From positions 1 through 64,000 of the forward strand of contig JAAHGL010000026.1 of the NCBI GenBank assembly GCA_010692635.1: a stretch of 64,000 bases of DNA, in the 5' to 3' direction. Positions 16,587 through 26,290 of the stretch are shown here, one piece after another. Under the pieces are notes generated by a model that worked only from the letters and a program-made list of their open reading frames with translations, searched no databases and was not told where the DNA came from. Both the position numbers and the translations under genes were made by a program. This stretch comes from Symploca sp. SIO2C1 (GTDB taxonomy: Bacteria; Cyanobacteriota; Cyanobacteriia; Cyanobacteriales; Coleofasciculaceae). How positions within the stretch are numbered: the first letter of the stretch is position 1; every line of letters begins with the position of its first letter.

Positions 16587-17912
16587 ATGCTCAATCAGCT
16601 GACTGCTACAATAGAAAAGCTCAGCCCTAGACTACGTAAAATTATCGGTAACATTAGCTGGTTATTTGCAGATCGCATTTTACGCTTAGGGGTAGGTGTG
16701 ATTGTTGTAGCCTTGATTGCTCGTTATCTGGGACCGGAGCAATTTGGATTACTGAATTATGCGATCGCTTTAGTAGCATTATTTCGTATTTTTGCAACCT
16801 TGGGCTTAGATCGGATTGTGATACGTGAGCTAGTTCATAATCCAGCTTGTAAAGACGAAATAGTCGGTACTGCTTTTATCCTCAAGCTCCTTGGGAGTAT
16901 TCTTGCTTGGTTATTAGCTGTTGTCACTATTTTTCTGATTCGTCCAGATGACACCCTAAGTCACTATTTAGTAGCAATTATTGCAGCCGGAACCATTTTT
17001 GAAGCTTTTGATGCCATTGATTTTTGGTTCCAGTGGCAAATTAAATCAAAATATACAGTTCTTGCTAAAAATACAGCTTTTATTATAGTTACTTGTATCA
17101 GAATTATTTTAATTACTATGCAAGCTCCTCTGATAGTTTTTGCTACAGCAATTTCAACAGAATTTTTTTTGGGAGCGATTGGTTTAGTAATTGCTTATCA
17201 ATTTAATAGACAAACTTTACTAGCACTGCGTCCAAGCTTAGGGAGAGCTAAAAGCTTACTCCAAGAAAGTTGGCCTCTGATCATTGCTGGGGTAGCAATT
17301 ATGATTTATCTGCGGATAGATCAGGTGATGCTTGGTCAAATGATTGGCGATGAGGCTGTGGGAATTTATGCGGTGACAACCCGCATCTCTTCTGTTTGGT
17401 ATTTTATCCCCATAGGCATTGTCTCTTCCGTAGCTCCTTCGATTACGGAAGCTAAAAGAAGTAGCGAGACCCTTTACTATAGCCGATTACAAAAGTTGTT
17501 AAATCTGATGGCAGTATTAGCTTACTCTATTGCCATTCCTATGACTTTTTTGTCAAAACACGTACTTGTCATCATGTTTGGTGAAGACTATGCTCCTGGT
17601 GGTAGAGTTTTAGTGATCATGGTTTGGACATGTATGTTTTGGTTTTTAGGCATTTGTAAGTCACAAATTTGGATAATTAATGAGGGTCGGACAAAATATA
17701 ATTTAATCGAAAAATCTTTAGGCGCTGTAGTTAACATTTTATTGAATTTTTGGTTGATCCCAATCTATCAGGCATTTGGTGCAGCGATCGCAACTTTAAT
17801 TTCCTATGCATTTGTTGATTATATAATGTGCTTCATCTATCCTCCAGCCAGAAGAATTGGTTGGGCAATGACTAAAGCACTCACTTTAAACTTTTTTATT
17901 CAAGGTAAATAA
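16587..17912 (+). CDS. Polysaccharide flippase (Wzx/MATE-like)
   Basis: A 441-residue integral membrane protein with about 12-14 hydrophobic segments and the MOP/Wzx pattern. The N-terminus is NISWLFADRILRLGVGVIVV followed by ARYLGPEQFGLLNYAIALV, a hallmark of oligosaccharide flippases. A conserved middle block reads WPLIIAGVAIMIYLRIDQVM. Family members move lipid-linked oligosaccharides across the cytoplasmic membrane. It is the only + strand gene of this locus and diverges from the GT2 gene. Confidence 0.88.
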   Translation: MLNQLTATIEKLSPRLRKIIGNISWLFADRILRLGVGVIVVALIARYLGPEQFGLLNYAIALVALFRIFATLGLDRIVIRELVHNPACKDEIVGTAFILKLLGSILAWLLAVVTIFLIRPDDTLSHYLVAIIAAGTIFEAFDAIDFWFQWQIKSKYTVLAKNTAFIIVTCIRIILITMQAPLIVFATAISTEFFLGAIGLVIAYQFNRQTLLALRPSLGRAKSLLQESWPLIIAGVAIMIYLRIDQVMLGQMIGDEAVGIYAVTTRISSVWYFIPIGIVSSVAPSITEAKRSSETLYYSRLQKLLNLMAVLAYSIAIPMTFLSKHVLVIMFGEDYAPGGRVLVIMVWTCMFWFLGICKSQIWIINEGRTKYNLIEKSLGAVVNILLNFWLIPIYQAFGAAIATLISYAFVDYIMCFIYPPARRIGWAMTKALTLNFFIQGK

Positions 17913-17981
17913 ATTTAGCAAAAATATCCAAGAGTATTTTCCGTTGCCAGGAATTTATCTTTCTAAGAAATAAGCCTTGGG

Positions 17982-19508
17982 CTATTTTTCTGTGACTTGA
18001 TAACGATAAATGGCAAAATTATCAGCATCAATGAGCTGGCTTAATGATAGCAATTTATTTGAATTATCTCTTTTTAATGTATTGTTGATAATTGAGTATA
18101 AAGATTTGATTGCAACTTTGTCTTTGTCACAAACTATGATACCAGTATCATGATCATCGAAAAACAATGAAAAATTTTCTGATTCTGATATTGAATGCAA
18201 ATTATTTGGAAAACGAGCTATTTTTTGGGGATTTAGATGACTATAAAAAGACACTAAGTTAGTGACTGAAGGAGTAAAACCGATCACAATAAGTCTGTCA
18301 TTTATGATATTAATATTTTTATTGACAGATTTAGATATAAGTTCAGTATTTTTTGATAATCTTGGAATTGCTTCCAAGAAAGTTCTAGGATCTCTTGATG
18401 ATTCTGGTATTGCTTCTAGGGTAGATGGACTCAAAGCAAATATTAAATGAGGTGTATAAGATAATGGAAACATTGAAGCAATTATTATCACTGACAATAA
18501 TCTTCTTTTTTTGACGCTATAAAATCTGTTCAATATTTCTGCTGAAAAGGGAAGTAATAGTAGCCCTAATGTAAGACTATATCTAGCTTCCATTGCCAGG
18601 GAGTCAGTAACTGCATTGAAAAAGTAGAAAATAAATAAACCAGCAAAAGGAATTAAAAAACATGAATTTTCTTGGCGTTTATATAAAGCTTTAATTGCCC
18701 CTAAAAAAGATAAAATAAACACAAAAAATGTCATGCCAAATATGAGTATAGATGGAAAAAACATAATGCGTAATATTCTTTCCGTTATTGTTATAACTTC
18801 TTTAAACTGTCTAGAGTCAAGTTCGGTTGCTTTATGAGCCTTGATACTATGTATAAAAGAGCCATGATGGATGTAATTTCCGACCATCCAAAATAGAGGA
18901 AAGAGAGTAGAACAAAGACAAAAAGTCAGTAGAATCCTTGGTTTTCTCCAAAGTAGTACAGCTAGCAGAGGAATTAATACCCAACCTTCATATCTCAACA
19001 TCGCTGACAAGTTCATAAATAAACCAGCAATTAATGCATCCTTCCAAGAGCCATTTTTTTTCCTTGATCTAGAAATAAAAAGTAATGCCATTGCCACAAA
19101 GAAGGCAAAAGGAGTATCAGATAAAGCCTGTAAACTATTTCTGAATGCTATTGGGTAAAATAAGAATGCACAAGAAACGAACCAACAAGCTGGTTTACCA
19201 AACTCATTCTTAGTAAAGAAATACAGAGGAATAGCTGTAGCAACTGAGAAACAAATATTGAGTAGTATTGGTGCAAGTATTGGATCGTTGATGAACCATA
19301 TTACCCCTCCTGTGAGATATGTATGTAGAGGTAACCAAAGACCATGGGTAATAATGTGCGGGTTATCAAGCCAATTCTGAGCAATATACAATCTTCCTAC
19401 AGCATCAGTATGAGTAGTCGTTGAGAAAGGCAATGCTATCAATCGACTTGAAAAACCTAGACATAAAATTAAAATAATTATCTTCAGATCTTTAGATAAA
19501 TTAGCCAT
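17982..19508 (-). CDS. GT39/ArnT-like membrane glycosyltransferase
   Basis: A 508-residue membrane protein with about 10-11 hydrophobic helices and a soluble C-terminal domain of about 130 residues. The first periplasmic loop contains TTTHTDAVGRLYIAQNWLDN, fitting the Asp motif of GT-C enzymes that use polyprenyl-phosphate sugars. Related dolichyl-phosphate mannosyltransferase or ArnT-like proteins glycosylate lipids or proteins on the outer face of the membrane. It is AT-rich compared with the genes next to it, which suggests separate acquisition. Substrate unknown. Confidence 0.72.
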   Translation of the reverse strand: MANLSKDLKIIILILCLGFSSRLIALPFSTTTHTDAVGRLYIAQNWLDNPHIITHGLWLPLHTYLTGGVIWFINDPILAPILLNICFSVATAIPLYFFTKNEFGKPACWFVSCAFLFYPIAFRNSLQALSDTPFAFFVAMALLFISRSRKKNGSWKDALIAGLFMNLSAMLRYEGWVLIPLLAVLLWRKPRILLTFCLCSTLFPLFWMVGNYIHHGSFIHSIKAHKATELDSRQFKEVITITERILRIMFFPSILIFGMTFFVFILSFLGAIKALYKRQENSCFLIPFAGLFIFYFFNAVTDSLAMEARYSLTLGLLLLPFSAEILNRFYSVKKRRLLSVIIIASMFPLSYTPHLIFALSPSTLEAIPESSRDPRTFLEAIPRLSKNTELISKSVNKNINIINDRLIVIGFTPSVTNLVSFYSHLNPQKIARFPNNLHSISESENFSLFFDDHDTGIIVCDKDKVAIKSLYSIINNTLKRDNSNKLLSLSQLIDADNFAIYRYQVTEK

Positions 19509-19518
19509 AATATCAATT

Positions 19519-20115
19519 TTATATACAGACTAGTTTCTGTTGACCTAGTTCACCAAGGATACGAAATTTACTGTCCTTGATCAAATCTAATTCGCTGTAG
19601 TGTAAGAGGATGACAATATTTCCTGAATCGACCAGAACAGATTTAACATTATCGAGAAACAGGCTGATGAGCTGCCGTCGGCTTTTCCGAATCAGAAGAT
19701 AAGTGATTTTTGAGAGTAAAGGATTCTCTTTGGGTAATAGAGACTTGATAATTTCTAGGTATTTGCTAGCAAATGTCGAGCGAACATTTCCGTAGGGTGG
19801 ATTAAAGATAATCAGCTCGAACTTGCCTGTTACATTAGCAAAAAGATCTGAAAGAAAAAACTTTACATCCACCTGGTTAAGTTTTGCATTTTCTGAAGCG
19901 CAGTTAATAGCCTGAGGATTGATGTCGATACCCTCACATTGCCGATTTAGGGTACTCAGATAGATAGGAATAAATCCTGTTCCTATACCAACTTCCAGGG
20001 CACGAGTAAAGTCTAATTGAGCTACCTGTTGCGCAATTAACTGGGTGTCACTACCGACAGGGGAAACTCCAACCGAGTTATTGATAATGATGTTATTAAA
20101 ATCTGGATAGATCAT
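19519..20115 (-). CDS. Methyltransferase with NPPY motif (HemK/PrmC-like)
   Basis: A class I methyltransferase of about 198 residues. Motif I is ALEVGIGTGFIPIYLS and the acidic residue comes in QCEGIDINPQAINCASENAK. The catalytic IIFNPPYGN is the (D/N)PPY signature of N-methylation of glutamine or adenine, as in PrmC/HemK and related enzymes. It lacks the PrmC N-terminal helical domain. I choose ATG 20115. The frame runs upstream to 20238, but that part is encoded by a heptamer repeat (TGATAAT) and overlaps the next gene, so it is unlikely to be translated. It is part of the minus-strand glycan operon. Confidence 0.7.
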   Translation of the reverse strand: MIYPDFNNIIINNSVGVSPVGSDTQLIAQQVAQLDFTRALEVGIGTGFIPIYLSTLNRQCEGIDINPQAINCASENAKLNQVDVKFFLSDLFANVTGKFELIIFNPPYGNVRSTFASKYLEIIKSLLPKENPLLSKITYLLIRKSRRQLISLFLDNVKSVLVDSGNIVILLHYSELDLIKDSKFRILGELGQQKLVCI

Positions 20116-20125
20116 TGGGTTCTTA

Positions 20126-20156
20126 TCAATTGATAATTGATAATTGATAATTGATT
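20126..20156. repeat. Heptanucleotide tandem repeat (ATTGATA)
   Basis: About four 7-bp units lie between the two methyltransferase genes of the glycan locus, directly upstream of the chosen start at 20115. Confidence 0.8.
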
Positions 20157-20180
20157 TTGAACTATTGTTCGCAACTTTTG

Positions 20181-20873
20181 TTAATTTTCGTTGTACCTCT
20201 CTTCTTTTTCCAGCAGAACTACGTAATGAATCCCCCAAATTCTTTTAGAAAGCTTAGGTTTAAACAAGCCAGAAGTCAGATCCAGGAGAAATTTTTCAGA
20301 AAATGCATGTAAATGACCTTCACTTTGCCCTTCCTCAATCCCTGCAAAAAATAGTTTAAACAGACCGATATTACGCAATATCTGCTTAACAAACAGTTTG
20401 GTATCCTCAAGAGGAACACTGACAACAATACATGTATCCTTATTCGAGATCGCATGAATATTTTCCAGAACTGCCCTAGGATTTTCTACATGCTCTAACA
20501 TTTCTGAGCAAATAATCACATTGAACTCATTACGAGTAAAAGGGAGGGGCAATTGGGCATCAAGTTGGTATAGTTGTAAATCGCGACCCTGTTTTTGTAA
20601 TTGCCGTTGGGCATCCTCAAGTGCTCTTAGTGAAATATCAACACCAACAATCCGTCTGACACTAGGCAGACTATTGAGTAAATTTCCTCCCTCACAACCT
20701 ACTTCTAGAACAGCATCATTAATCTGGCAGTTGGCAAAGTCTAATACTGCTCGAAGACGGGCTTTTTCAATCATCCCAGCAAGTCCCTTATAGGGAGTTG
20801 GATGATCTTGGTACATTCTGTCATTCCAACTTACGAGTTCCGGATTTAAATTGTCCAATTTTTGGATTGTCAT
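20181..20873 (-). CDS. Class I SAM-dependent methyltransferase (Methyltransf_11-like)
   Basis: A 230-residue methyltransferase. Motif I is AVLEVGCEGGNLLNSLPSVR and strand 2 is IVGVDISLRALEDAQRQL. Motif II is LPLPFTRNEFNVIICSEMLE, followed by HVENPRAVLENIHAISN; the EMLEHV motif is typical of small-molecule or sugar O-methyltransferases. Placed among glycosyltransferases, it may methylate a sugar of the surface glycan (inference). It lies 23 bp from the deacetylase gene, consistent with one operon. Confidence 0.8.
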   Translation of the reverse strand: MTIQKLDNLNPELVSWNDRMYQDHPTPYKGLAGMIEKARLRAVLDFANCQINDAVLEVGCEGGNLLNSLPSVRRIVGVDISLRALEDAQRQLQKQGRDLQLYQLDAQLPLPFTRNEFNVIICSEMLEHVENPRAVLENIHAISNKDTCIVVSVPLEDTKLFVKQILRNIGLFKLFFAGIEEGQSEGHLHAFSEKFLLDLTSGLFKPKLSKRIWGIHYVVLLEKEERYNEN

Positions 20874-20896
20874 TGATTAATTACTGCTTATTGTTG

Positions 20897-21889
20897 TTAA
20901 AATTTGGATAGATGATAGCTACTTCTGTCTATATTGTTTGCTACCTCTTTCAATGTCTGATTGCTCCGTCCTTGGGCTAATTCCAACAGCCAATTAGTAA
21001 ACAGGCTCTGTTTTTGCGTCATTGAGGTGGATAAGTCAGGCTGACGGGACACTAAGTTCTGCGTCACACCTGCATCTGATCTGTCCACTAAATCTATTGC
21101 GTGAAATTCAAGGTTGAGCCAGTTTTCCTGTTTCAAATGAGGCAATAGCCAATCGATACCGCGATCGCCGTATAGTGTAAAAAAAGTTCCAATCGCAGGC
21201 AGCCGCAATAAAGGAATGACACTCATCGGTAGCTCCAGTAAACCTTCTCGGTGACGATAGGGCCGACGGGAGAGAAAAGGAGAGGCAATTTCACCGATAA
21301 TCGACCGGGAGGGTTGACCAATTAAAGCCCCTTTAAGCATGACTAGCCACTTTGCAACAAAATAAGGTGGAGAAGGTAGGCGACTCGACGAGTAAATGGC
21401 TCCACTTTTCTCAATAGCATCAATCAGAGAAGGACTGAGGTTATACCCAGGAGCCCGAAAGCCTATGATAGGAACGCCTGTGACTTCATACAATATATCC
21501 ACAGCCCTCTGGAGATCAGCATTTATATCCTGAAAGGATTTACGGGAGAGAGCATAACTATGTCCAAAGGAGTGAGAGGCTACCTCGTGACCTTGGGCAA
21601 CCATGCTACGTACCAGCTGCCGACGCCGCTTAACCTCAGTCAGGTCTTGAACTGCCCCACCATCGGACATGGAGACCAAATCCGAGGCAACAACAAAAAA
21701 GGTAGCAGACATTCCAAGCTCAGCAAATAGTTTGAGAAAGCGGGGAACTCCAAAGTTCCAGACAGGGTCAGATTCTGGCGATGTGCAATTGGTGAGTCCG
21801 TGAATACCGTAGTAGAAGCGAATCGCATCAATATCGACGTTCACAGAGATTGTGTCTCCCGATGCCAACATAGTCTCTAATGCCTTCAT
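20897..21889 (-). CDS. Polysaccharide deacetylase-like protein (NodB fold)
   Basis: A 330-residue protein of the carbohydrate esterase 4 (NodB) type. The metal-binding and catalytic motifs are ISVNVDIDAIRFYYG (Asp-Asp), GHEVASHSFGHS (the H-S-x-x-H motif), RAPGYNLSPSLI (the Arg-containing third motif) and, near the C-terminus, LNLEFHAIDLVD (His). It would remove N- or O-acetyl groups from a glycan. The upstream gene's stop ends one base before this ATG, so the two are translationally linked. Confidence 0.83.
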   Translation of the reverse strand: MKALETMLASGDTISVNVDIDAIRFYYGIHGLTNCTSPESDPVWNFGVPRFLKLFAELGMSATFFVVASDLVSMSDGGAVQDLTEVKRRRQLVRSMVAQGHEVASHSFGHSYALSRKSFQDINADLQRAVDILYEVTGVPIIGFRAPGYNLSPSLIDAIEKSGAIYSSSRLPSPPYFVAKWLVMLKGALIGQPSRSIIGEIASPFLSRRPYRHREGLLELPMSVIPLLRLPAIGTFFTLYGDRGIDWLLPHLKQENWLNLEFHAIDLVDRSDAGVTQNLVSRQPDLSTSMTQKQSLFTNWLLELAQGRSNQTLKEVANNIDRSSYHLSKF

Positions 21890-21890
21890 C

Positions 21891-22652
21891 CTAAACTTTC
21901 TGATTAAACCGAATCACGGCCACCAGCCTCAATATCTGTTTCAGAGCTTTGGGAACTCGACGAAACAGGGGAATCGGAGTTTGGCGCTTTTCTTCCAGTT
22001 CAATGGGAATCTCGATAGTCCGATAGTTGGCTTGCTGGGCACGGATGACTAATTCTGTAGCAAATAAGTCTTTATCTACGATGCATTGATCCACTATCGG
22101 CAATAAACGTTGGCGATGAAAAGCCTTAAGCCCATGGGTGTCTGTACCCTTAAAGTCCAAGAGAATATTCAGCAAGAAATTGACTGTTGCCGTAGCCAGA
22201 CGGCGTATCCAGGGACGGCGATCGCGAGCTTCCGGATGCCGTTTACTGCCAATGACTAGGTCGGCATGCTCCGACTCGAGTATGGCAAGAGCACGTTGGT
22301 AGAAGTCTGTGTCACAAATGTCAATCTCGTCACAAAGAATGTAGGTTCCACCAGCCGCCTTAATAGCACGTCTTAGGGCTAGACCATAGTTAGGCTCATC
22401 GGTGTGAAGACCGCGAATTTGGCGATACTTGTTTTCAAGTTCTTTGATAATCTCTTGGCTACGATCAGTTGAACCATTTTCGGTAATCAGTAACTCGTAG
22501 TCCCAACCCAAGTTATCGAGTTTTTGGTTTAAATCTTCAATTGCAGAGGCAAGTAAGGCTTCCTCATTGTACACAGGAATGATAATGCTAAGACCGACTG
22601 CATTCGTCGTTTGGGTTTTTTTTGTTTGGCTTGAGGCTCCAATAGTAGTCAT
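21891..22652 (-). CDS. Family 2 glycosyltransferase, DPM/GtrB-like
   Basis: A 253-residue GT2 enzyme: LSIIIPVYNEEALLASAIED, LLITENGSTDRSQEII, and the DXD-like LCDEIDICD. The C-terminus has RRLATATVNFLLNILLDFKG followed by TDTHGLKAFHR, as in dolichyl- or undecaprenyl-phosphate sugar transferases. Such enzymes make the lipid-phosphate sugar donor used by GT-C enzymes, so it could feed the GT39-like protein at 17982-19508 (inference). It shows no strong TM hairpin of its own. Confidence 0.82.
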   Translation of the reverse strand: MTTIGASSQTKKTQTTNAVGLSIIIPVYNEEALLASAIEDLNQKLDNLGWDYELLITENGSTDRSQEIIKELENKYRQIRGLHTDEPNYGLALRRAIKAAGGTYILCDEIDICDTDFYQRALAILESEHADLVIGSKRHPEARDRRPWIRRLATATVNFLLNILLDFKGTDTHGLKAFHRQRLLPIVDQCIVDKDLFATELVIRAQQANYRTIEIPIELEEKRQTPIPLFRRVPKALKQILRLVAVIRFNQKV

Positions 22653-22710
22653 AGTTGTTCTTTATTACGAATAGTGTTGTTTATTGCTGTTCTCGTTGCA
22701 GCAGATCTGG

Positions 22711-24027
22711 TTATTCTTTGACACTCAAAAGTGTTCGGCTTTTTCGTTCCTCTCGAATAATGTCGCCAGCCTTGAGTCCATCTAATAGCGCGTCCTCCAT
22801 ACTGGAGTAAATCCAGGCTCCGTAACGCCCTCTAGACATGACACCATTATTTTCTAAATAAGGAAAAATATGTTCGCGAGCTTCATCGTAGTGGTCGTCA
22901 AAGATGACGTAGCCGTAGGGAATATGGCGTACAGCTTCCACCTCGATATCGGCTTCGCTGCTGATCACACCAAGCTCTTGGAAGAAGTGACGAATTGCAG
23001 AGAGTACCTCAGCATCTGGTAAATTGTGATCGTTGCTGACCTCAACATAGAGGCTACTGCATCCAGGAGGTGCTAGAGTCGGTATGGCGTTAGAGGAGCA
23101 GCCAATTCGATAGAAAGGCAGTTGGGGTTCCGGTAGATAGAGCCAGTGAATCTGATTAAGTACTTTCCCTTTAACTCCATAGTTCACATAACGCAGCTTT
23201 GTACACCGCAGCCATGAGGCTGCTTCCCTTAAAGCCTCAGGCAGATCGAGGACTATCTTGAGTAACTCAGGCAAGGGAATGCTGGAAATCAGGCGTCGAT
23301 AGTGGATGCGATCGCCTTTTACCTCAAGCCAGCGCTCTCCCAGATGAAGGGCATCCGGCGCACTATCAGTCTGAATCGAATCGATTTGAGAGGCTAGCGA
23401 TCGCGGTAGTGCCTCGATTCCCCCCTGTTTAGGATAGACAAACTTGGCATTGTAGCCTGTCGCCTTAGTCAATCCCAAGGCTCCCTTAGTGATCTGTTCA
23501 AGATTTGGCTTGGGAAAAAAGCGACCACACCACTCAGCGGTGATTTCCCTCGGTTCACAGCCCCAGAGTTTATGATTGTAACTTACGAGGAAGTGGTCAG
23601 TGATCCCGTTCCCAAAGAGAGTACGACTGAATTCCTCAAAGTTCTTAGGTTCAGGTCGCAAATTGCGTTCTAAATGTGCTTCGATAGCGTCCCAAAGGCA
23701 CTCAAAAGCTATGTCTTTGGGCAAACCACCAAGATTACTCTGAAAGGGATACTCAATATAGTTTCCATGACTGTATATCTTACTATTCCGGCTAACCTCC
23801 ATGAGATTGTCACCCAAAAGAGTCTTGACCAATGCCTGAGTACGTTCATTTCTCAAATGGAGCCAGTGGCCTGTGTGATCGAACAAATAGCCATCTATTT
23901 TTTCCGTACGTGTTAAGCCACCTGGACGGCTGTTTTTTTCCAGCAAGATATAATCAGACTCTAGACTTAAGGCGGCAGCAAGTCCTGTGAGACCTGCGCC
24001 AAGAATTACAGTATCAACTTTGCTCAT
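22711..24027 (-). CDS. FAD-dependent oxidoreductase / UDP-galactopyranose-mutase-like
   Basis: A 438-residue flavoprotein. The N-terminal dinucleotide-binding motif is VILGAGLTGLAAALSLESDY, followed by LLEKNSRPGGLTRTEKIDGY, the amine-oxidase/protoporphyrinogen-oxidase/UGM pattern. It includes DHTGHWLHLRNE and FLVSYNHKLWGCEPREITAE. In glycan clusters, relatives act as sugar mutases or sugar-modifying oxidoreductases. The start ATG follows GGAAGG. It is probably the first gene of the minus-strand operon running down to 17982. Confidence 0.78.
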   Translation of the reverse strand: MSKVDTVILGAGLTGLAAALSLESDYILLEKNSRPGGLTRTEKIDGYLFDHTGHWLHLRNERTQALVKTLLGDNLMEVSRNSKIYSHGNYIEYPFQSNLGGLPKDIAFECLWDAIEAHLERNLRPEPKNFEEFSRTLFGNGITDHFLVSYNHKLWGCEPREITAEWCGRFFPKPNLEQITKGALGLTKATGYNAKFVYPKQGGIEALPRSLASQIDSIQTDSAPDALHLGERWLEVKGDRIHYRRLISSIPLPELLKIVLDLPEALREAASWLRCTKLRYVNYGVKGKVLNQIHWLYLPEPQLPFYRIGCSSNAIPTLAPPGCSSLYVEVSNDHNLPDAEVLSAIRHFFQELGVISSEADIEVEAVRHIPYGYVIFDDHYDEAREHIFPYLENNGVMSRGRYGAWIYSSMEDALLDGLKAGDIIREERKSRTLLSVKE

Positions 24028-24713
24028 AATTTAGTAAACCTTCCCTGCATTTTATGAGCCAGAGCTCATGCTCGCCTTCCAGTTTTAATGATGGGGAAGT
24101 CTAAGCTAGCCACAGTTTGAATACCCAAAAATCAAATTAGTGTCATACTTAAACGAAAAAACCTAGAAGCAGGACTTTTAATTTTTTATGTATGTCAGGA
24201 CTTTTAATTTTTGTATAACTTAGTCAATTACTTCCCACACAATATAGAATTTTTAGCTGTTCAGGGGGTAATGGGAGAATTAAGGCTTGAGATGACCAAA
24301 TTAGTTAATTCGACCTTGTTGCCTATATCTATGGGACCGAAAGGACCTCAAACCTTATTAGCTTCTTACCATCCCCGAACAGTTACTAGAATTTATTTAG
24401 AAACTATAGGATAAAACTTTTTCAGCAAGTTCTATAATGTTTAACTTTAATGAACCAACAATATCATCTTCCTTTGGGAATATTTTGGATTGCAATCTAT
24501 TTGCACAAAAGTGCAATCTATTTCCTTAAAAACTCTCTTAGAATCTGCAAAATAAGCTGTCCCGCACTTAAATTGGTATAATAACAATTAACAAATAAGA
24601 AAATAATAGGAAATATTCTATCCAAAAATCATCTAACATCAAAGCAAAAAGAAAAACTGCAAAAAGCTCTGCCCTCGCACCGTTTATTTATACCTTATTT
24701 TAATGAACTGAAA
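24028..24713. other. Long gap with IS-like relic and an unassigned short frame
   Basis: A duplicated string (GGACTTTTAATTTTT at 24172-24186 and again at 24197-24211) includes TATGTATGTCAGGACTTT, which also ends the IS630-type transposase relic at 44534-44551, so a transposon end has probably decayed here. A 67-codon frame from a TTG at 24211 to 24414 (MGPKGPQTLLASYHPRTVTR in its second half) resembles no family I know and has no good ribosome binding site. The rest is AT-rich with nothing I can name. Confidence 0.4.
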
Positions 24714-25913
24714 ATGTTTAAATTGAAGCCTTGGGCACAAAACCTCTTGTTAATACTCGGCAGTGTTGTCAGTGGGATTGTGATAGTTGAAATCGGATTG
24801 CGTATCGCTGGTATCTCTTATCCGATCTTGTATACTCATGATCAACATCGAGGTAGTGCTCTGCGAGCGGGTGCAGCTGGCTGGCAACGAGATGAAGGTG
24901 AAGCCTACATCCAGATCAATAGCGATGGCCTTCGAGATCAGGAACATTCTAAAGCAAAACCAGAAAATACACTCCGGATAGCAGTGCTTGGGGATTCCTA
25001 CGCAGCAGCTCTTCAAATACCCATGGAAAAGACCTTTTGGAGTGTAATGGAAAAGGAGCTGAGTAGATGCAAAGCCCTAGGGGGTAAGGACGTTGAGGCG
25101 ATTAATTTTGGGGTTAGTGGTTACAGTACAGCTCAGGAATTGATCACCCTACGCCATCATGCCTCGGACTATGAGCCCGATATAGTTTTATTGGCTTTTT
25201 TTACAGGTAACGATATCATCAATAACTTAATAGTTCTGGAGCCAGAAAAGATCAAGCCCTTTTTTATCTACCAAAATGGTGAATTGGTTGTAGACTCATC
25301 GTTTCGGAATCATCCTCAGTATCTTCTGGAGCAGTCACTACCATTGCAGACTGCAAAAAAGCTAAGTGATTACTCACGGATAATACAGGTTATATTTCGG
25401 CTAGAGGATTTAATTAAAGCGAGCCATTACAAGAGGCTCCAAAGGAATGATAGTGAGATTGCAGAACTTGGACTTTATCACTCCATCTACAAGGAAGCTA
25501 CTGATTCTGCTTGGCAAGAGGCATGGCAAGTAACAGAGGAACTAGTGATGTTAATAAGGGATGAAGTCAGAGAACAGAAGGCAGACTTCCTAGTTGTTAC
25601 TTTGAGTAATGGCATTCAAGTCGATCCCGACCCGTCAGTACGCCAAGAGTTTATAGAAAAGTTAGGTATTTCTGACTTATTTTATCCAGATCGACGCATT
25701 AAAACTTTGGGTGAGCGTGAGAACTTTACTGTGCTAAATTTAGCACAGCCTTTTCAGGCTTATGCGGAGAAAGAACAAGTTTTTCTGCATGGGTTTGAAA
25801 ATACTTCACTAGGTTCAGGGCATTGGAATGAAGAAGGCCATCATCTTGCTGGTCAAATGATTGCTCAAAAGCTTTGCCAGGATATGATAAAAGATGTTAG
25901 TTATTCAGGGTAA
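24714..25913 (+). CDS. SGNH/GDSL hydrolase family protein with N-terminal membrane anchor
   Basis: A 399-residue protein. Residues about 8-28 are hydrophobic (LLLILGSVVSGIVIVEIGLR), suggesting a membrane anchor. SGNH blocks follow: block I IAVLGDSYAAALQIP (nucleophile Ser), block II AINFGVSGYSTAQE (Gly), block III LLAFFTGNDIINN (Asn) and block V GSGHWNEEGHHLAGQ (Asp replaced by Glu/Asn; His present). Such enzymes are esterases or acetyl-transfer partners that edit surface polysaccharides. It follows the glycan operon divergently and likely belongs to the same locus functionally. Confidence 0.82.
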   Translation: MFKLKPWAQNLLLILGSVVSGIVIVEIGLRIAGISYPILYTHDQHRGSALRAGAAGWQRDEGEAYIQINSDGLRDQEHSKAKPENTLRIAVLGDSYAAALQIPMEKTFWSVMEKELSRCKALGGKDVEAINFGVSGYSTAQELITLRHHASDYEPDIVLLAFFTGNDIINNLIVLEPEKIKPFFIYQNGELVVDSSFRNHPQYLLEQSLPLQTAKKLSDYSRIIQVIFRLEDLIKASHYKRLQRNDSEIAELGLYHSIYKEATDSAWQEAWQVTEELVMLIRDEVREQKADFLVVTLSNGIQVDPDPSVRQEFIEKLGISDLFYPDRRIKTLGERENFTVLNLAQPFQAYAEKEQVFLHGFENTSLGSGHWNEEGHHLAGQMIAQKLCQDMIKDVSYSG

Positions 25914-26031
25914 GAGCCTCATCAACCAAAATTTACCTGATGCAACCGTCCCTACCTACTAGGTGTTGCCCCTCTTTTTCCCTACACTCAGCATACTTTT
26001 CAAGCGTTTTGTCACCTCCTGAGCAAGTAGG

Positions 26032-26253
26032 CAAGTAGGTTGGGTGGAGCGAAGCGAAACCCAACAGCAAAAGTTTAGCGTTGGGTTTTACTCTTGATTA
26101 TGTTAGAGAGATTTTGCTTAAAGATTGCGTAACCCTTCACCCAACCTACAGCTACTCAACTGTCATGCTGAGGTGATAGTGAAGCATCTCAACACCCTCG
26201 GAGATCCTTCGCTACCACTCAGGATGACGTAATTCCTTAAGGTTCGTAAGTCC
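26032..26253. repeat. Two dispersed repeats back to back
   Basis: 26032-26150 is a TAGGTTGGGT-family copy (AGTAGGTTGGGTGGAGCGAA to CACCCAACCTACAG). 26152-26253 is an ACTTACGCAC-family copy (GTCATGCTGAGGTGATAG to TTCGTAAGTCC). The gap 25914-26383 holds no gene; both repeats lie just upstream of the PatA-like protease. Confidence 0.75.
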
Positions 26254-26272
26254 TAATAGATTCCAGTTAAAG

Positions 26273-26290
26273 AGTACCCACAAGGGTACT
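26273..26290. promoter_or_regulatory. Short hairpin upstream of the PatA-like gene
   Basis: A perfect 7-bp stem AGTACCC/GGGTACT with the loop ACAA ends 93 bp before the protease start. It lies in the leader region and could be an operator or RNA hairpin. No T-tract follows, so it is not a terminator. Confidence 0.3.

Noticed and set aside
24211-24414. 67-codon frame beside the IS-like relic
   Set aside because: TTG start, no ribosome binding site and no recognisable family; kept only as a remark in the gap entry.
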